From contig JAQUZA010000209.1 of NCBI GenBank assembly GCA_028691595.1, positions 1-6,081 of the forward strand: a stretch of 6,081 nt of DNA, written 5' to 3'. Within the stretch, counting starts at the first letter, position 1, and each line of letters begins with the position of its first letter. This document shows, piece after piece, positions 1 to 6,080 of the stretch. A program made the position numbers and the translations under genes. The stretch is from Candidatus Rifleibacteriota bacterium (lineage in GTDB: Bacteria; Muiribacteriota; Ozemobacteria; Ozemobacterales; Ozemobacteraceae). The notes under the pieces were generated by a model. The model was not told where the DNA came from. It made no database searches and saw only the letters and a list, made by a program, of their open reading frames with translations.

Positions 1-1
1 A

Positions 2-301
2 TACGAAGAATATCTGATAGACCTCAAGTTCAGTCAGGCAGAACTCGAATATTTTGAAAAGACCCAGATCGGCAGGGAAAAGTTTTCTGAGGCCTTTTTT
101 GCCGGGAATCTGGCGAGTCGAACCCTTGCCCTGCAGAACATCGGCAACCAGTTCGTCGAACTGATTGCCGCCAATCAGCAGCAGCTGCGTGAAAAATTCG
201 CCGTTTCAGGCGCTGGCAAAAGCAATAGTGCTTCTGCCAGTGCCAGCGCCAACCTCGAAAATACCCGCCCTGCCCTGCCCGAAATCAGACCACTCGATTA
301 G
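2..301 (+). CDS. C-terminal end of an unrecognised hypothetical protein (5' partial)
   Basis: The reading frame is open from the left edge to a TAG at 299-301 and gives 99 residues; the start lies outside the window. I do not recognise the family. The first two thirds are rich in Glu, Gln, Phe and Leu and look helical (for example FSQAELEYFEKTQIGREKF, then a Gln-rich stretch with NQQQLREKF). The last third is low-complexity Ser/Ala/Asn/Gly (SASASASAN), followed by a Pro-containing end (RPALPEIRPLD) that looks like a disordered tail. No signal peptide, membrane segment or catalytic motif is visible in this piece. Codon use resembles the neighbouring genes, and the frame has no interruptions, which supports it being real. 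Its stop codon overlaps the stop codon of the convergent hutU gene, so the two genes meet with no spacer. No terminator follows it. Confidence 0.7.
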   Translation, partial: YEEYLIDLKFSQAELEYFEKTQIGREKFSEAFFAGNLASRTLALQNIGNQFVELIAANQQQLREKFAVSGAGKSNSASASASANLENTRPALPEIRPLD

Positions 302-2328
302 CGGCCTGACTTGAACAGCCCGGCAACGGCTTCCTTAACGGCATCTTCCTGCGGGATATATGGCAGAGTAACGTGGTTACCGTTACCGCTGTTATTGAAT
401 GCGGCCGAAACTTCAATGGCATTCTCACATCGGCCCCAGGCGCGACGTGAAACACCGCACATTACATCCCAGGTCATCGCCTGCCGGATGATTTCATCAA
501 TGCGTTTGCTGCCATCGAGAACCAGGCCAAAACCACCGTTGACAGACTTACCAATGCCAACTCCTCCGCCATTGTGCAAAGAGATGAGGCTCATCCCTCT
601 GGCGGCGTTGCCGGCATAACAATGTGTAGCCATTTCGGCCATGATATTGCTGCCGTCCTTGATATTGGCAGTTTCACGATAGGGCGAATCGGTTCCACCG
701 GTGTCATGATGATCGCGACCCAGCATAACCGGCCCAATTTCGCCTTTACGCACCATTTCGTTGAACTTCAAAGCTATCTTCACGCGCCCGTCGGTATCCT
801 GGTAAAGAATTCGTGCCTGAGTACCAACAACAAGAGCATTTTTTTTGGCATCGCGAATCCAGACATAATTATCACGATCCTGGGCTCGACGGTTGGGGTC
901 TATGCAGGCCATAGCAGCCTGATCGGTCTTGTCGAGATCTTCTTGTCTGCCGCTGAGGCAAACCCATCTGAAAGGCCCATAGCCATAATCAAAGAGCATC
1001 GGGCCCATTATATCTTCAACATATGAAGGCCAGATAAAACCGTCGCGTGGATTTTCGCCGTTGGCGCAGATTTCTTTGACACCAGCATCAAAAACAGAGC
1101 GCATAAAAGCGTTGCCGTAGTCAAAAAAGTAGGTTCCACGCTGGCATAATGTTTTGATTGCCTTAAAATGAGCTTTCAGGGAAGCATTGACCAGTTCTTT
1201 GAATTTTGCCGGATCTCTGGCAATCATTTCGGTTCTTTCGGCAAAGCTCAAACCCTTAGGGCAATAGCCACCATCATATACAGCATGACAAGAAGTCTGA
1301 TCAGAAAGCATTTCGATGGGAATATTCTTTTTAACGGCGTATTCGAGCAGATCTACGATGTTGCCATGAAATGCAATAGAGGTGGTGCGCCGGCTGCGCA
1401 TGTGATCATGAGCCATTTCAAAGGCTTCGGCCGGGGTATTGGCGATTTTGGCCACCCAGCCCTGTTCATGACGGGTTTTAATGCGCGACTCATCAACCTC
1501 GGCGATAATTCCAACTCCGTTGGCAATTTCGACAGCCTTTGGCTGAGCTCCGCTCATGCCTCCCAGGCCTGATGAAACAAACAGGTGCCCGGTCAGGTCT
1601 TCATCTGGCGCAATGCCGAGTTTCATGCGCCCGGCATTGAGAATGGTATTGAAGGTACCATGCACAATGCCCTGCGGGCCAATGTACATCCAACCACCGG
1701 CAGTCATCTGGCCGTAATTGGTTACGCCGAGCTGCATGCCCCGGTGCCACTCTTCCTGGTTGTCAAACATGCCAATCATCAAACCGTGGCTCATAATGAC
1801 CCTTGGTGCCGACGGGTGCGACCTGAAAAGGCCTAGGGGATGCCCGGACATCACAACAAGTGTCTGGTCCTGGGTCAAAACTTCCAGGTATTTTTTTATC
1901 AGGCGGTATTGCATCCAGTTCTGGCAGACCTGGCCGGTTTCACCGTAGGTAACCAGCTCGTAAGGGTAGAGAGCAATGGCAAAGTCAAGGTTATTGTCGA
2001 TCATCACCTGAAAAGCTTTGCCTTCGACACAGTTACTTTTGTAATCATTGATGGGTCGCCCCTCTATGGTACCTGCTGGTCTGAAGCGGTAACCATAGAT
2101 GCGACCACGGGTTTTCAATTCTTCAAGAAATTCGGGTATCAGAGCCTCGTGAAGTTCTTCAGGAACATATCTGAGAGCATTCTTCAGAGCGGTTTCCGTT
2201 TCTCCCTGGTTGAGAGTAAAGCCACGATCAGGGGCACGCCTGACTCCTGGCTCAAATTCAGGGTATGGGGGCAGAACCGCTTCAAGCTTGATGGTCATTG
2301 CATCGGCAATTGTTCTATTGTCTAACAT
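298..2328 (-). CDS. hutU: Urocanate hydratase (urocanase), long form
   Basis: Urocanase is a cytosolic, NAD-dependent enzyme that converts urocanate to 4-imidazolone-5-propionate, the second step of histidine degradation. The 676-residue protein shows the family landmarks in order: YGQMTAGGWMYIGPQG (205-220), GLGGMSGAQPKA (254-265), DQTSCHAVYDGGY (343-355), YGPFRW (450-455), RDHHDTGGTDSPYRET (538-552) and the glycine-rich SLHNGGGVGIG (583-593). The common bacterial enzyme is about 555 residues. This one matches the longer type that, from memory, includes the vertebrate enzyme of similar length. At the position of the catalytic cysteine of the short form (ARICW) it reads ARILY (505-509), with Leu508. 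The ATG start is set by GGAGGT 8 bases upstream. No other hut gene is present in the window, so the gene stands alone here, divergent from a cyclase gene. The family assignment is very secure; equal activity to the short form is inferred. Confidence 0.96.
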   Translation of the reverse strand: MLDNRTIADAMTIKLEAVLPPYPEFEPGVRRAPDRGFTLNQGETETALKNALRYVPEELHEALIPEFLEELKTRGRIYGYRFRPAGTIEGRPINDYKSNCVEGKAFQVMIDNNLDFAIALYPYELVTYGETGQVCQNWMQYRLIKKYLEVLTQDQTLVVMSGHPLGLFRSHPSAPRVIMSHGLMIGMFDNQEEWHRGMQLGVTNYGQMTAGGWMYIGPQGIVHGTFNTILNAGRMKLGIAPDEDLTGHLFVSSGLGGMSGAQPKAVEIANGVGIIAEVDESRIKTRHEQGWVAKIANTPAEAFEMAHDHMRSRRTTSIAFHGNIVDLLEYAVKKNIPIEMLSDQTSCHAVYDGGYCPKGLSFAERTEMIARDPAKFKELVNASLKAHFKAIKTLCQRGTYFFDYGNAFMRSVFDAGVKEICANGENPRDGFIWPSYVEDIMGPMLFDYGYGPFRWVCLSGRQEDLDKTDQAAMACIDPNRRAQDRDNYVWIRDAKKNALVVGTQARILYQDTDGRVKIALKFNEMVRKGEIGPVMLGRDHHDTGGTDSPYRETANIKDGSNIMAEMATHCYAGNAARGMSLISLHNGGGVGIGKSVNGGFGLVLDGSKRIDEIIRQAMTWDVMCGVSRRAWGRCENAIEVSAAFNNSGNGNHVTLPYIPQEDAVKEAVAGLFKSGR

Positions 2329-2336
2329 TCCTTGCG

Positions 2337-2342
2337 ACCTCC
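2337..2342 (-). promoter_or_regulatory. Ribosome binding site of hutU
   Basis: On the minus strand the sequence reads GGAGGT, with 8 bases between it and the ATG of hutU. It is a near-ideal Shine-Dalgarno sequence and fixes the start codon choice. Confidence 0.85.
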
Positions 2343-2371
2343 GGGTTGTCTTTATCTTTTAACCGTCAGAC

Positions 2372-2400
2372 AATATAAACCTTGAATTCTTTTTGAGCAA
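2372..2400 (-). promoter_or_regulatory. Predicted promoter of hutU
   Basis: On the minus strand a -35-like TTGCTC (2395-2400) and a -10 TATATT (2372-2377, five of six to consensus) are separated by exactly 17 bases. Transcription would begin near 2365, giving a 5' leader of about 37 bases that contains the GGAGGT ribosome site. The -35 box is weak (three of six), so an activator or another sigma factor may be involved. Predicted from motif and spacing only. Confidence 0.5.
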
Positions 2401-2468
2401 CACCAAACGCAGCTTCAATTTATAGCAGACAAATGGGTTTTAATAATGCTGCGCAACTCTGACAAAAA

Positions 2469-2477
2469 TGCTAGAAT
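2469..2477 (+). promoter_or_regulatory. Possible extended -10 promoter element of the cyclase gene
   Basis: The sequence TGCTAGAAT is an extended -10 (TGn followed by TAGAAT, five of six to TATAAT). I see no matching -35 box at 16-18 bases. If used, transcription would start near 2484 and leave only about 7 bases before the ATG, close to a leaderless message. That would fit the lack of a good Shine-Dalgarno sequence before this gene (only AAAGAA is present). Weak prediction. Confidence 0.3.
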
Positions 2478-2490
2478 CTGAAAGAATTGC

Positions 2491-4581
2491 ATGAATGAAA
2501 ACAGCATCAGAACATACCGCCTGCAGGTAGTAGTCTTCTTTTCTTTTCTGGCACTTTTTTCGCTGATAGTCGCCGGAATAGTTGTCTATGGCTATCGCAG
2601 TAATTCTGAGATCATGCTGCAATCATCTGACGAGCTTCTCTACCAGATTTCAGAAACGGTTATCAGACAAACCAGTAACCATCTCGACCCGGCCCGCAAA
2701 ACCGGAGCTCTGCTGCGCAAAATGATCGAGCGCGGCGACTCTTTTGCCAAATCACCTGAACTTGTTGAAACACTGAGCCTCGAAACCCTTGAAATTTATC
2801 CGCAATTTTCAGCAGTGTACCTTGGAGACGAGAACGGCAATTTTGTCATGTCGCGTCGACTTGAAGAAGGAACATATTCAACGAGAATCATCTCACGCAC
2901 CAGCGAGCCCTCGGGCGTAATCGAAATTGACCGCGATGCTGACTGGCAGATTATCGCCACCCGCAGCAGTTCGATTTTGAACTATGACCCGCGCGAACGC
3001 CCATGGTATTCCCTGGCTAAGTCCGAAGGAACAATTGTCTGGAGCCGTGAATATCGGCTGTTTACAGACCAGGTTCCCGGCATAACCTGTGCTCACCCTG
3101 TGTTTGGGCCAGACGGCAATTTTGTCGGGGCAGTTGGCATCGATTTCAGACTTTACGAACTGGCCGAATTTCTCAAAAGCCTTAAAATTGGTGAATCAGG
3201 GGTTGCATTCATAGCTGACAGCGAGGGCAATGTGCTTGCCTACCCCGAAAAAGCAGGGGTAAGCATGGATAACATTCGCGCCCCGCGTTCGCCAATGCGT
3301 GAAAGCCTTAAAAATGGGCCCATAAAATCTGCAATCAACAATTATCTTGATAACAAACAGTTTAAATTCACCTTCGATCACGATGGGAACCGTTTTATTG
3401 CATCTTTCAGGCCTTTTCCGGAAAATTTCGGGCGTGACTGGGTGCTGGGCATAATCGTACCAGAAGACGATTTTATCGGGCCAATTGCCCGAATTCACGA
3501 AACCACACTGCTGTTTTCCTTCTGGCTCCTGATTATTGCAGGTTTTTTAACTTCTGCAATTGCACGCGAACTCACAGAACCAATTAAAAGACTTACGGCC
3601 GAAGCAGGTCGCATTCAAAATCTCGACTTTGATGGCACTATCGATCTCAAGTCGCCGATAACCGAAATTCAGCAGATGGGCGAAACCATGGATTCAATGA
3701 AAAAGGCCCTCGGGTCCTTCAAAAAATACGTTCCATCTGAAATAGTTCAGGGCCTGGTGCACAACCGCAACGAAGCGAGACTGCAGGCCCAGGCCGAAGA
3801 GATAACCCTGATGTTTACTGACATCAGCGATTTTTCGTCAATCACCGAGCGCGTTTCACCATCTGACCTGATGCAGCAGCTTTCTGAATACTTTGACTCG
3901 ATTGCGGCGGTAATTCATCGGCATGGTGGCACAATCGACAAATACATCGGCGATTCGGTCATGGCTTTCTGGGGAGCTCCGGCCAAAGATTCCCGGCAGG
4001 CTGAACATGCCTGTATTGCGGCAATCGAGATTGAAGCGGCCATAAAAAAGCTTAACGAAAAATGGCTGAGCGAAAATAGAGACCCTCTTAAAACGCGCAT
4101 TGGTATCAACACCGGTATTTCTCTGATCGGAAATTTCGGCTCATCCGATCGCTTCAATTACACAGCAGTCGGAGACAGCGTCAATCTTGCCAGCCGCCTG
4201 GAAAGCCTGAACAAGCTCTACGCCTCTGAAATTATCGTCAGTGAATCAACCGTAGCGGGGGCAGGAAAAGCCTTCATTTTCAGACCTCTCGATCTGGTGG
4301 CGGTCAAAGGCCGAAAGAAGAGTGTGAGAATTTATCAACTGCTCGGTTCGGCGAATCACCCTGATGCCGAGTCTTTTAAATGCATCGAAAAGATGTCCGA
4401 AGAAGCGCTCAGTAGTTATCTTAATCGCCAGTGGCGCGAAGCCTACGAACAATTTCAGAAAATTCTCGAGCTGCTGCCCGAAGATTCTGCAGCCGAAATG
4501 TATCTGACCAGATGCCGCGAGCTGCACGACCGCCCGCCTGGTCGTGACTGGGACGGCGTATTCAGGGTGCAACACAAATAA
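2491..4581 (+). CDS. Membrane-bound class III adenylate/guanylate cyclase with double Cache sensor, HAMP and TPR-like tail
   Basis: The protein (696 residues) should make a cyclic nucleotide, probably cAMP, on the cytoplasmic side of the inner membrane in response to an extracytoplasmic ligand. Order of parts: transmembrane helix 1 (about 11-34); periplasmic dCache_1-type region (about 40-330) with YDPRERPWY (165-173), Tyr188 and VGAVGID (212-218); transmembrane helix 2 (about 338-357); HAMP-like linker (about 358-410); cyclase transducer stretch FKKYVPSEIV (410-419); catalytic domain (about 437-617). All canonical residues are visible: metal ligands Asp444 and Asp488, purine-specifying Lys484 and Thr558, and transition-state Asn565 and Arg569. 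The Lys/Thr pair is typical of class IIIb cyclases, which are often bicarbonate-responsive. A helical tail (about 632-678) resembles a TPR unit, followed by a short PPGRDWDGV end. The ATG precedes the first membrane helix directly; its ribosome site is weak. The gene is divergent from hutU and convergent with a methyltransferase. Domain calls are secure; ligand and product are inferred. Confidence 0.93.
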   Translation: MNENSIRTYRLQVVVFFSFLALFSLIVAGIVVYGYRSNSEIMLQSSDELLYQISETVIRQTSNHLDPARKTGALLRKMIERGDSFAKSPELVETLSLETLEIYPQFSAVYLGDENGNFVMSRRLEEGTYSTRIISRTSEPSGVIEIDRDADWQIIATRSSSILNYDPRERPWYSLAKSEGTIVWSREYRLFTDQVPGITCAHPVFGPDGNFVGAVGIDFRLYELAEFLKSLKIGESGVAFIADSEGNVLAYPEKAGVSMDNIRAPRSPMRESLKNGPIKSAINNYLDNKQFKFTFDHDGNRFIASFRPFPENFGRDWVLGIIVPEDDFIGPIARIHETTLLFSFWLLIIAGFLTSAIARELTEPIKRLTAEAGRIQNLDFDGTIDLKSPITEIQQMGETMDSMKKALGSFKKYVPSEIVQGLVHNRNEARLQAQAEEITLMFTDISDFSSITERVSPSDLMQQLSEYFDSIAAVIHRHGGTIDKYIGDSVMAFWGAPAKDSRQAEHACIAAIEIEAAIKKLNEKWLSENRDPLKTRIGINTGISLIGNFGSSDRFNYTAVGDSVNLASRLESLNKLYASEIIVSESTVAGAGKAFIFRPLDLVAVKGRKKSVRIYQLLGSANHPDAESFKCIEKMSEEALSSYLNRQWREAYEQFQKILELLPEDSAAEMYLTRCRELHDRPPGRDWDGVFRVQHK

Positions 4582-4584
4582 CCG

Positions 4585-5433
4585 CTATTGGCGCACCCAG
4601 GAAAATAATGCCTGTGACACATTATAAACCAGATTGAAACGGCCATCCGGATCACGAATTAACCTGGTCGACAGATAGTCGGCAAACTTTGCAGTATTTT
4701 TTGCCCGGTCTTTCACGCCTGCCTTGCGCATCAATGTTTCGCCGGCCTCTTCAGGGGATGCAAAAGTCCAGCGGAAAGGCCGGCAGATTATTTCAAGATT
4801 CGGCAACATGCCACAGTCAACCATGGCATAATAAAGAATGGCGATACGCCGGCGCTCGACAGATATTTCTTCGAGCCCGAGAATTTTTCGCATCTGCGGT
4901 TCAAGAGGTGAATCAGCATGAGGAATAAGCATGATAAGACGACGGGAACAGGCATCGAAAAGTTTTTTCAAGGCAGAGACAAGCTGTGGTTGATGATGTG
5001 AATCGGTCGCCACTACTCCAAGACTGTTCAAGCACAGGACAGTGTCAAAAACTCCCGGAGAATTAATCTCAAGCCAACGGCCGGGCACAACCTCGAGGTT
5101 ATTCACATGTTCTGCCACTGCGCGCTTTAGCAACTGCTCAAGCATGCCGGTAGAAAAATCAGTGACCGTAACGTGCTTAACCATTTTTGCGAGCGGAATA
5201 GCAAAAGTGCCCGGGCCGGCCGCCACGTCAAGAACCGTTTCGCCAGGACTCCAGCTGAACCGGCTTAAAAATTCGACTGCCTCAGCCCTGGCTTCAGGCG
5301 AATGGGCCTTGGCAGCAAAATCAGCTGACTTTTCATCCCAGAATGAGGGTGTTTCTTTGCTTGCATCATCGCCATGATTCAGCCCCCAACGGTGCTGATA
5401 CAGTTCTCTGAAACGGTCAAAATTATCATCCAT
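4585..5433 (-). CDS. Class I SAM-dependent methyltransferase, substrate unknown
   Basis: The 282-residue protein has a Rossmann-type methyltransferase core. Motif I is VLDVAAGPGTFAIPLA (67-82), the SAM-binding glycine loop. The next strand ends in TDFSTGMLEQL (91-101), where the Asp of TDFS is placed to bind the SAM ribose or to follow it. The motif IV region is FDTVLCLNSLGVV (129-141). The N-terminal segment (FWDEKSADFAAKA, about 31-43) is typical of soluble small-molecule methyltransferases; there is no signal peptide or membrane helix. The C-terminal half (about 180-282) is less typical and probably holds the acceptor. I chose the ATG at 5433 because AAGGGAG lies 8 bases upstream; an in-frame GTG at 5454 would add 7 residues but overlaps the predicted promoter. 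The gene ends 3 bases from the convergent cyclase gene. The neighbours give no hint of the substrate. Confidence 0.88.
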   Translation of the reverse strand: MDDNFDRFRELYQHRWGLNHGDDASKETPSFWDEKSADFAAKAHSPEARAEAVEFLSRFSWSPGETVLDVAAGPGTFAIPLAKMVKHVTVTDFSTGMLEQLLKRAVAEHVNNLEVVPGRWLEINSPGVFDTVLCLNSLGVVATDSHHQPQLVSALKKLFDACSRRLIMLIPHADSPLEPQMRKILGLEEISVERRRIAILYYAMVDCGMLPNLEIICRPFRWTFASPEEAGETLMRKAGVKDRAKNTAKFADYLSTRLIRDPDGRFNLVYNVSQALFSWVRQ

Positions 5434-5441
5434 GCGGTTTT

Positions 5442-5448
5442 CTCCCTT
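5442..5448 (-). promoter_or_regulatory. Ribosome binding site deciding the methyltransferase start
   Basis: AAGGGAG on the minus strand sits 8 bases before the ATG at 5431-5433. The alternative GTG at 5452-5454 lies upstream of this site and has no comparable ribosome site of its own, so the ATG is preferred. Confidence 0.75.
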
Positions 5449-5453
5449 ACTCA

Positions 5454-5472
5454 CATACTAATACTTCGTATG
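5454..5472. repeat. Small inverted repeat overlapping the methyltransferase promoter
   Basis: CATAC (5454-5458) and GTATG (5468-5472) are perfect inverted arms around a 9-base centre that contains a further ATAC. The repeat covers the predicted -10 box and part of the spacer, where a repressor would act. The arms are only 5 bases, so chance is a serious alternative. Confidence 0.3.
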
Positions 5473-5483
5473 CTTTTTCTCAA
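5455..5483 (-). promoter_or_regulatory. Predicted promoter of the methyltransferase gene
   Basis: On the minus strand, TTGAGA (5478-5483, five of six to the -35 consensus) and TAGTAT (5455-5460, four of six to the -10 consensus) are spaced by 17 bases. Transcription would start near 5448, right at the ribosome site, giving a leader of about 15 bases. The box lies downstream of the terminator of the upstream minus-strand gene, which fits an independent transcription unit. Confidence 0.5.
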
Positions 5484-5513
5484 CTTTCAGCAATTTATGA
5501 AGAATTTGACCGT

Positions 5514-5546
5514 ACAACAAAGGGCCGCCTCCTCATGAGGCAGCCC
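5514..5546 (-). terminator. Rho-independent terminator of the right-hand minus-strand gene
   Basis: On the minus strand GGGCTGCCTC and GAGGCGGCCC (5537-5546 and 5522-5531) form a 10-pair GC-rich stem with one G-U wobble and a 5-base loop, followed by TTTGTTGT. It lies about 60 bases after the stop of the gene at 5607. On the plus strand the wobble becomes a C-A mismatch and no T tract follows, so the signal is directed to the minus strand. The T tract is interrupted by G, which makes it moderate rather than strong. Confidence 0.75.
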
Positions 5547-5606
5547 GTAACAGCTGGTTTGCTCCCTTATTTCCCTTTCAATATGTCTTATTTATACGAC
5601 TATTTC

Positions 5607-6080
5607 TTATTTTGCACCTGCAGTCTCTACGTCTTCTTTCTTTGCATCCATGCCGCTGTTGTCAGCATTCTCAACCGCTGTTCCACCTTCCATGTGGCCG
5701 GCAGATATTCCTTTATCCACTGAGAATGAGAACCCGGCACGAACTACCTGAGCACTACTTCCGAAAGAATTAGACAAGCTGTCAATGAGCTGAAGAAATT
5801 TATCCAGAACTGCATCACGTCTTACGATCCAACCCGCTGCTGAAAGAGGTTCGGCCGTAGAGTCATCTGTGGTTTCGCTGCCACTGGTTTCTGCGATATC
5901 AACCGCTTTTTCTGTTTCAGTATTGTCAGAAGCTTTAACAATTTTCAGGTCAGGAGTGGCATTTACCTTTGCAAGCTGGTATCCAGAGCCATAATCAACC
6001 ATTTCTTCGTATTCTGAGGTTTTAGCAGCATCTGAATTTCCTGATTTGAGGCTGCCCTCGAGGGCCGTCTGTAGTTGGAG
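5607..6080 (-). CDS. C-terminal part of an unrecognised acidic, low-complexity protein (5' partial)
   Basis: The minus-strand frame is open from the right edge to a TAA at 5607-5609, giving 157 residues in the window. An internal ATG at 6002 exists, but it has no proper ribosome site (only GAAGAA directly abutting it) and the frame continues upstream without a stop, so the start is most likely outside the window. I do not recognise the family. The part up to about residue 80 is rich in Ser, Thr, Glu, Asp and Ala (for example ETSGSETTDDSTAEP). A more ordered stretch follows, with a likely amphipathic helix (RRDAVLDKFLQLIDSLSNSF) and a possible strand segment (VVRAGFSFSVDKG). The end is again acidic and polar (AENADNS-like, KKEDVETAGAK). 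There is no membrane segment in this piece. A good terminator follows, supporting a real gene that closes its transcription unit. Confidence 0.65.
   Translation of the reverse strand, partial: LQLQTALEGSLKSGNSDAAKTSEYEEMVDYGSGYQLAKVNATPDLKIVKASDNTETEKAVDIAETSGSETTDDSTAEPLSAAGWIVRRDAVLDKFLQLIDSLSNSFGSSAQVVRAGFSFSVDKGISAGHMEGGTAVENADNSGMDAKKEDVETAGAK

Noticed and set aside
311..2325. Several long plus-strand open frames opposite hutU.
   Set aside because: They mirror the codon structure of hutU, have no recognisable motifs and overlap each other, so they are shadows of the real gene.
2440..2622. Minus-strand frame of 60 codons across the start of the cyclase gene.
   Set aside because: It overlaps the cyclase coding region and promoter, shows no recognisable motif, and looks like a chance frame.
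4525..4546. Perfect 7-base inverted repeat (CACGACC / GGTCGTG, 8-base loop) near the end of the cyclase gene, a possible terminator for either convergent gene.
   Set aside because: It lies inside coding sequence for the PPGRD segment and has no T tract on either strand, so it does not meet the pattern of an intrinsic terminator.
5434..5454. GTG at 5452-5454 as an earlier start for the methyltransferase, adding 7 residues.
   Set aside because: The Shine-Dalgarno AAGGGAG lies downstream of the GTG and at ideal distance from the ATG at 5433, and the predicted transcription start is also downstream of the GTG.
5607..6002. ATG at 6002 as the true start of the right-hand minus-strand gene.
   Set aside because: The frame stays open to the window edge with similar composition, and there is no properly spaced ribosome site before this ATG.
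1..6012. ATACGAAGAA at the left edge matches the reverse complement of 6003-6012, suggesting terminal inverted repeats.
   Set aside because: It is only 10 bases, both copies are in coding sequence for Tyr-Glu-Glu, and window edges are arbitrary, so chance is the best explanation.
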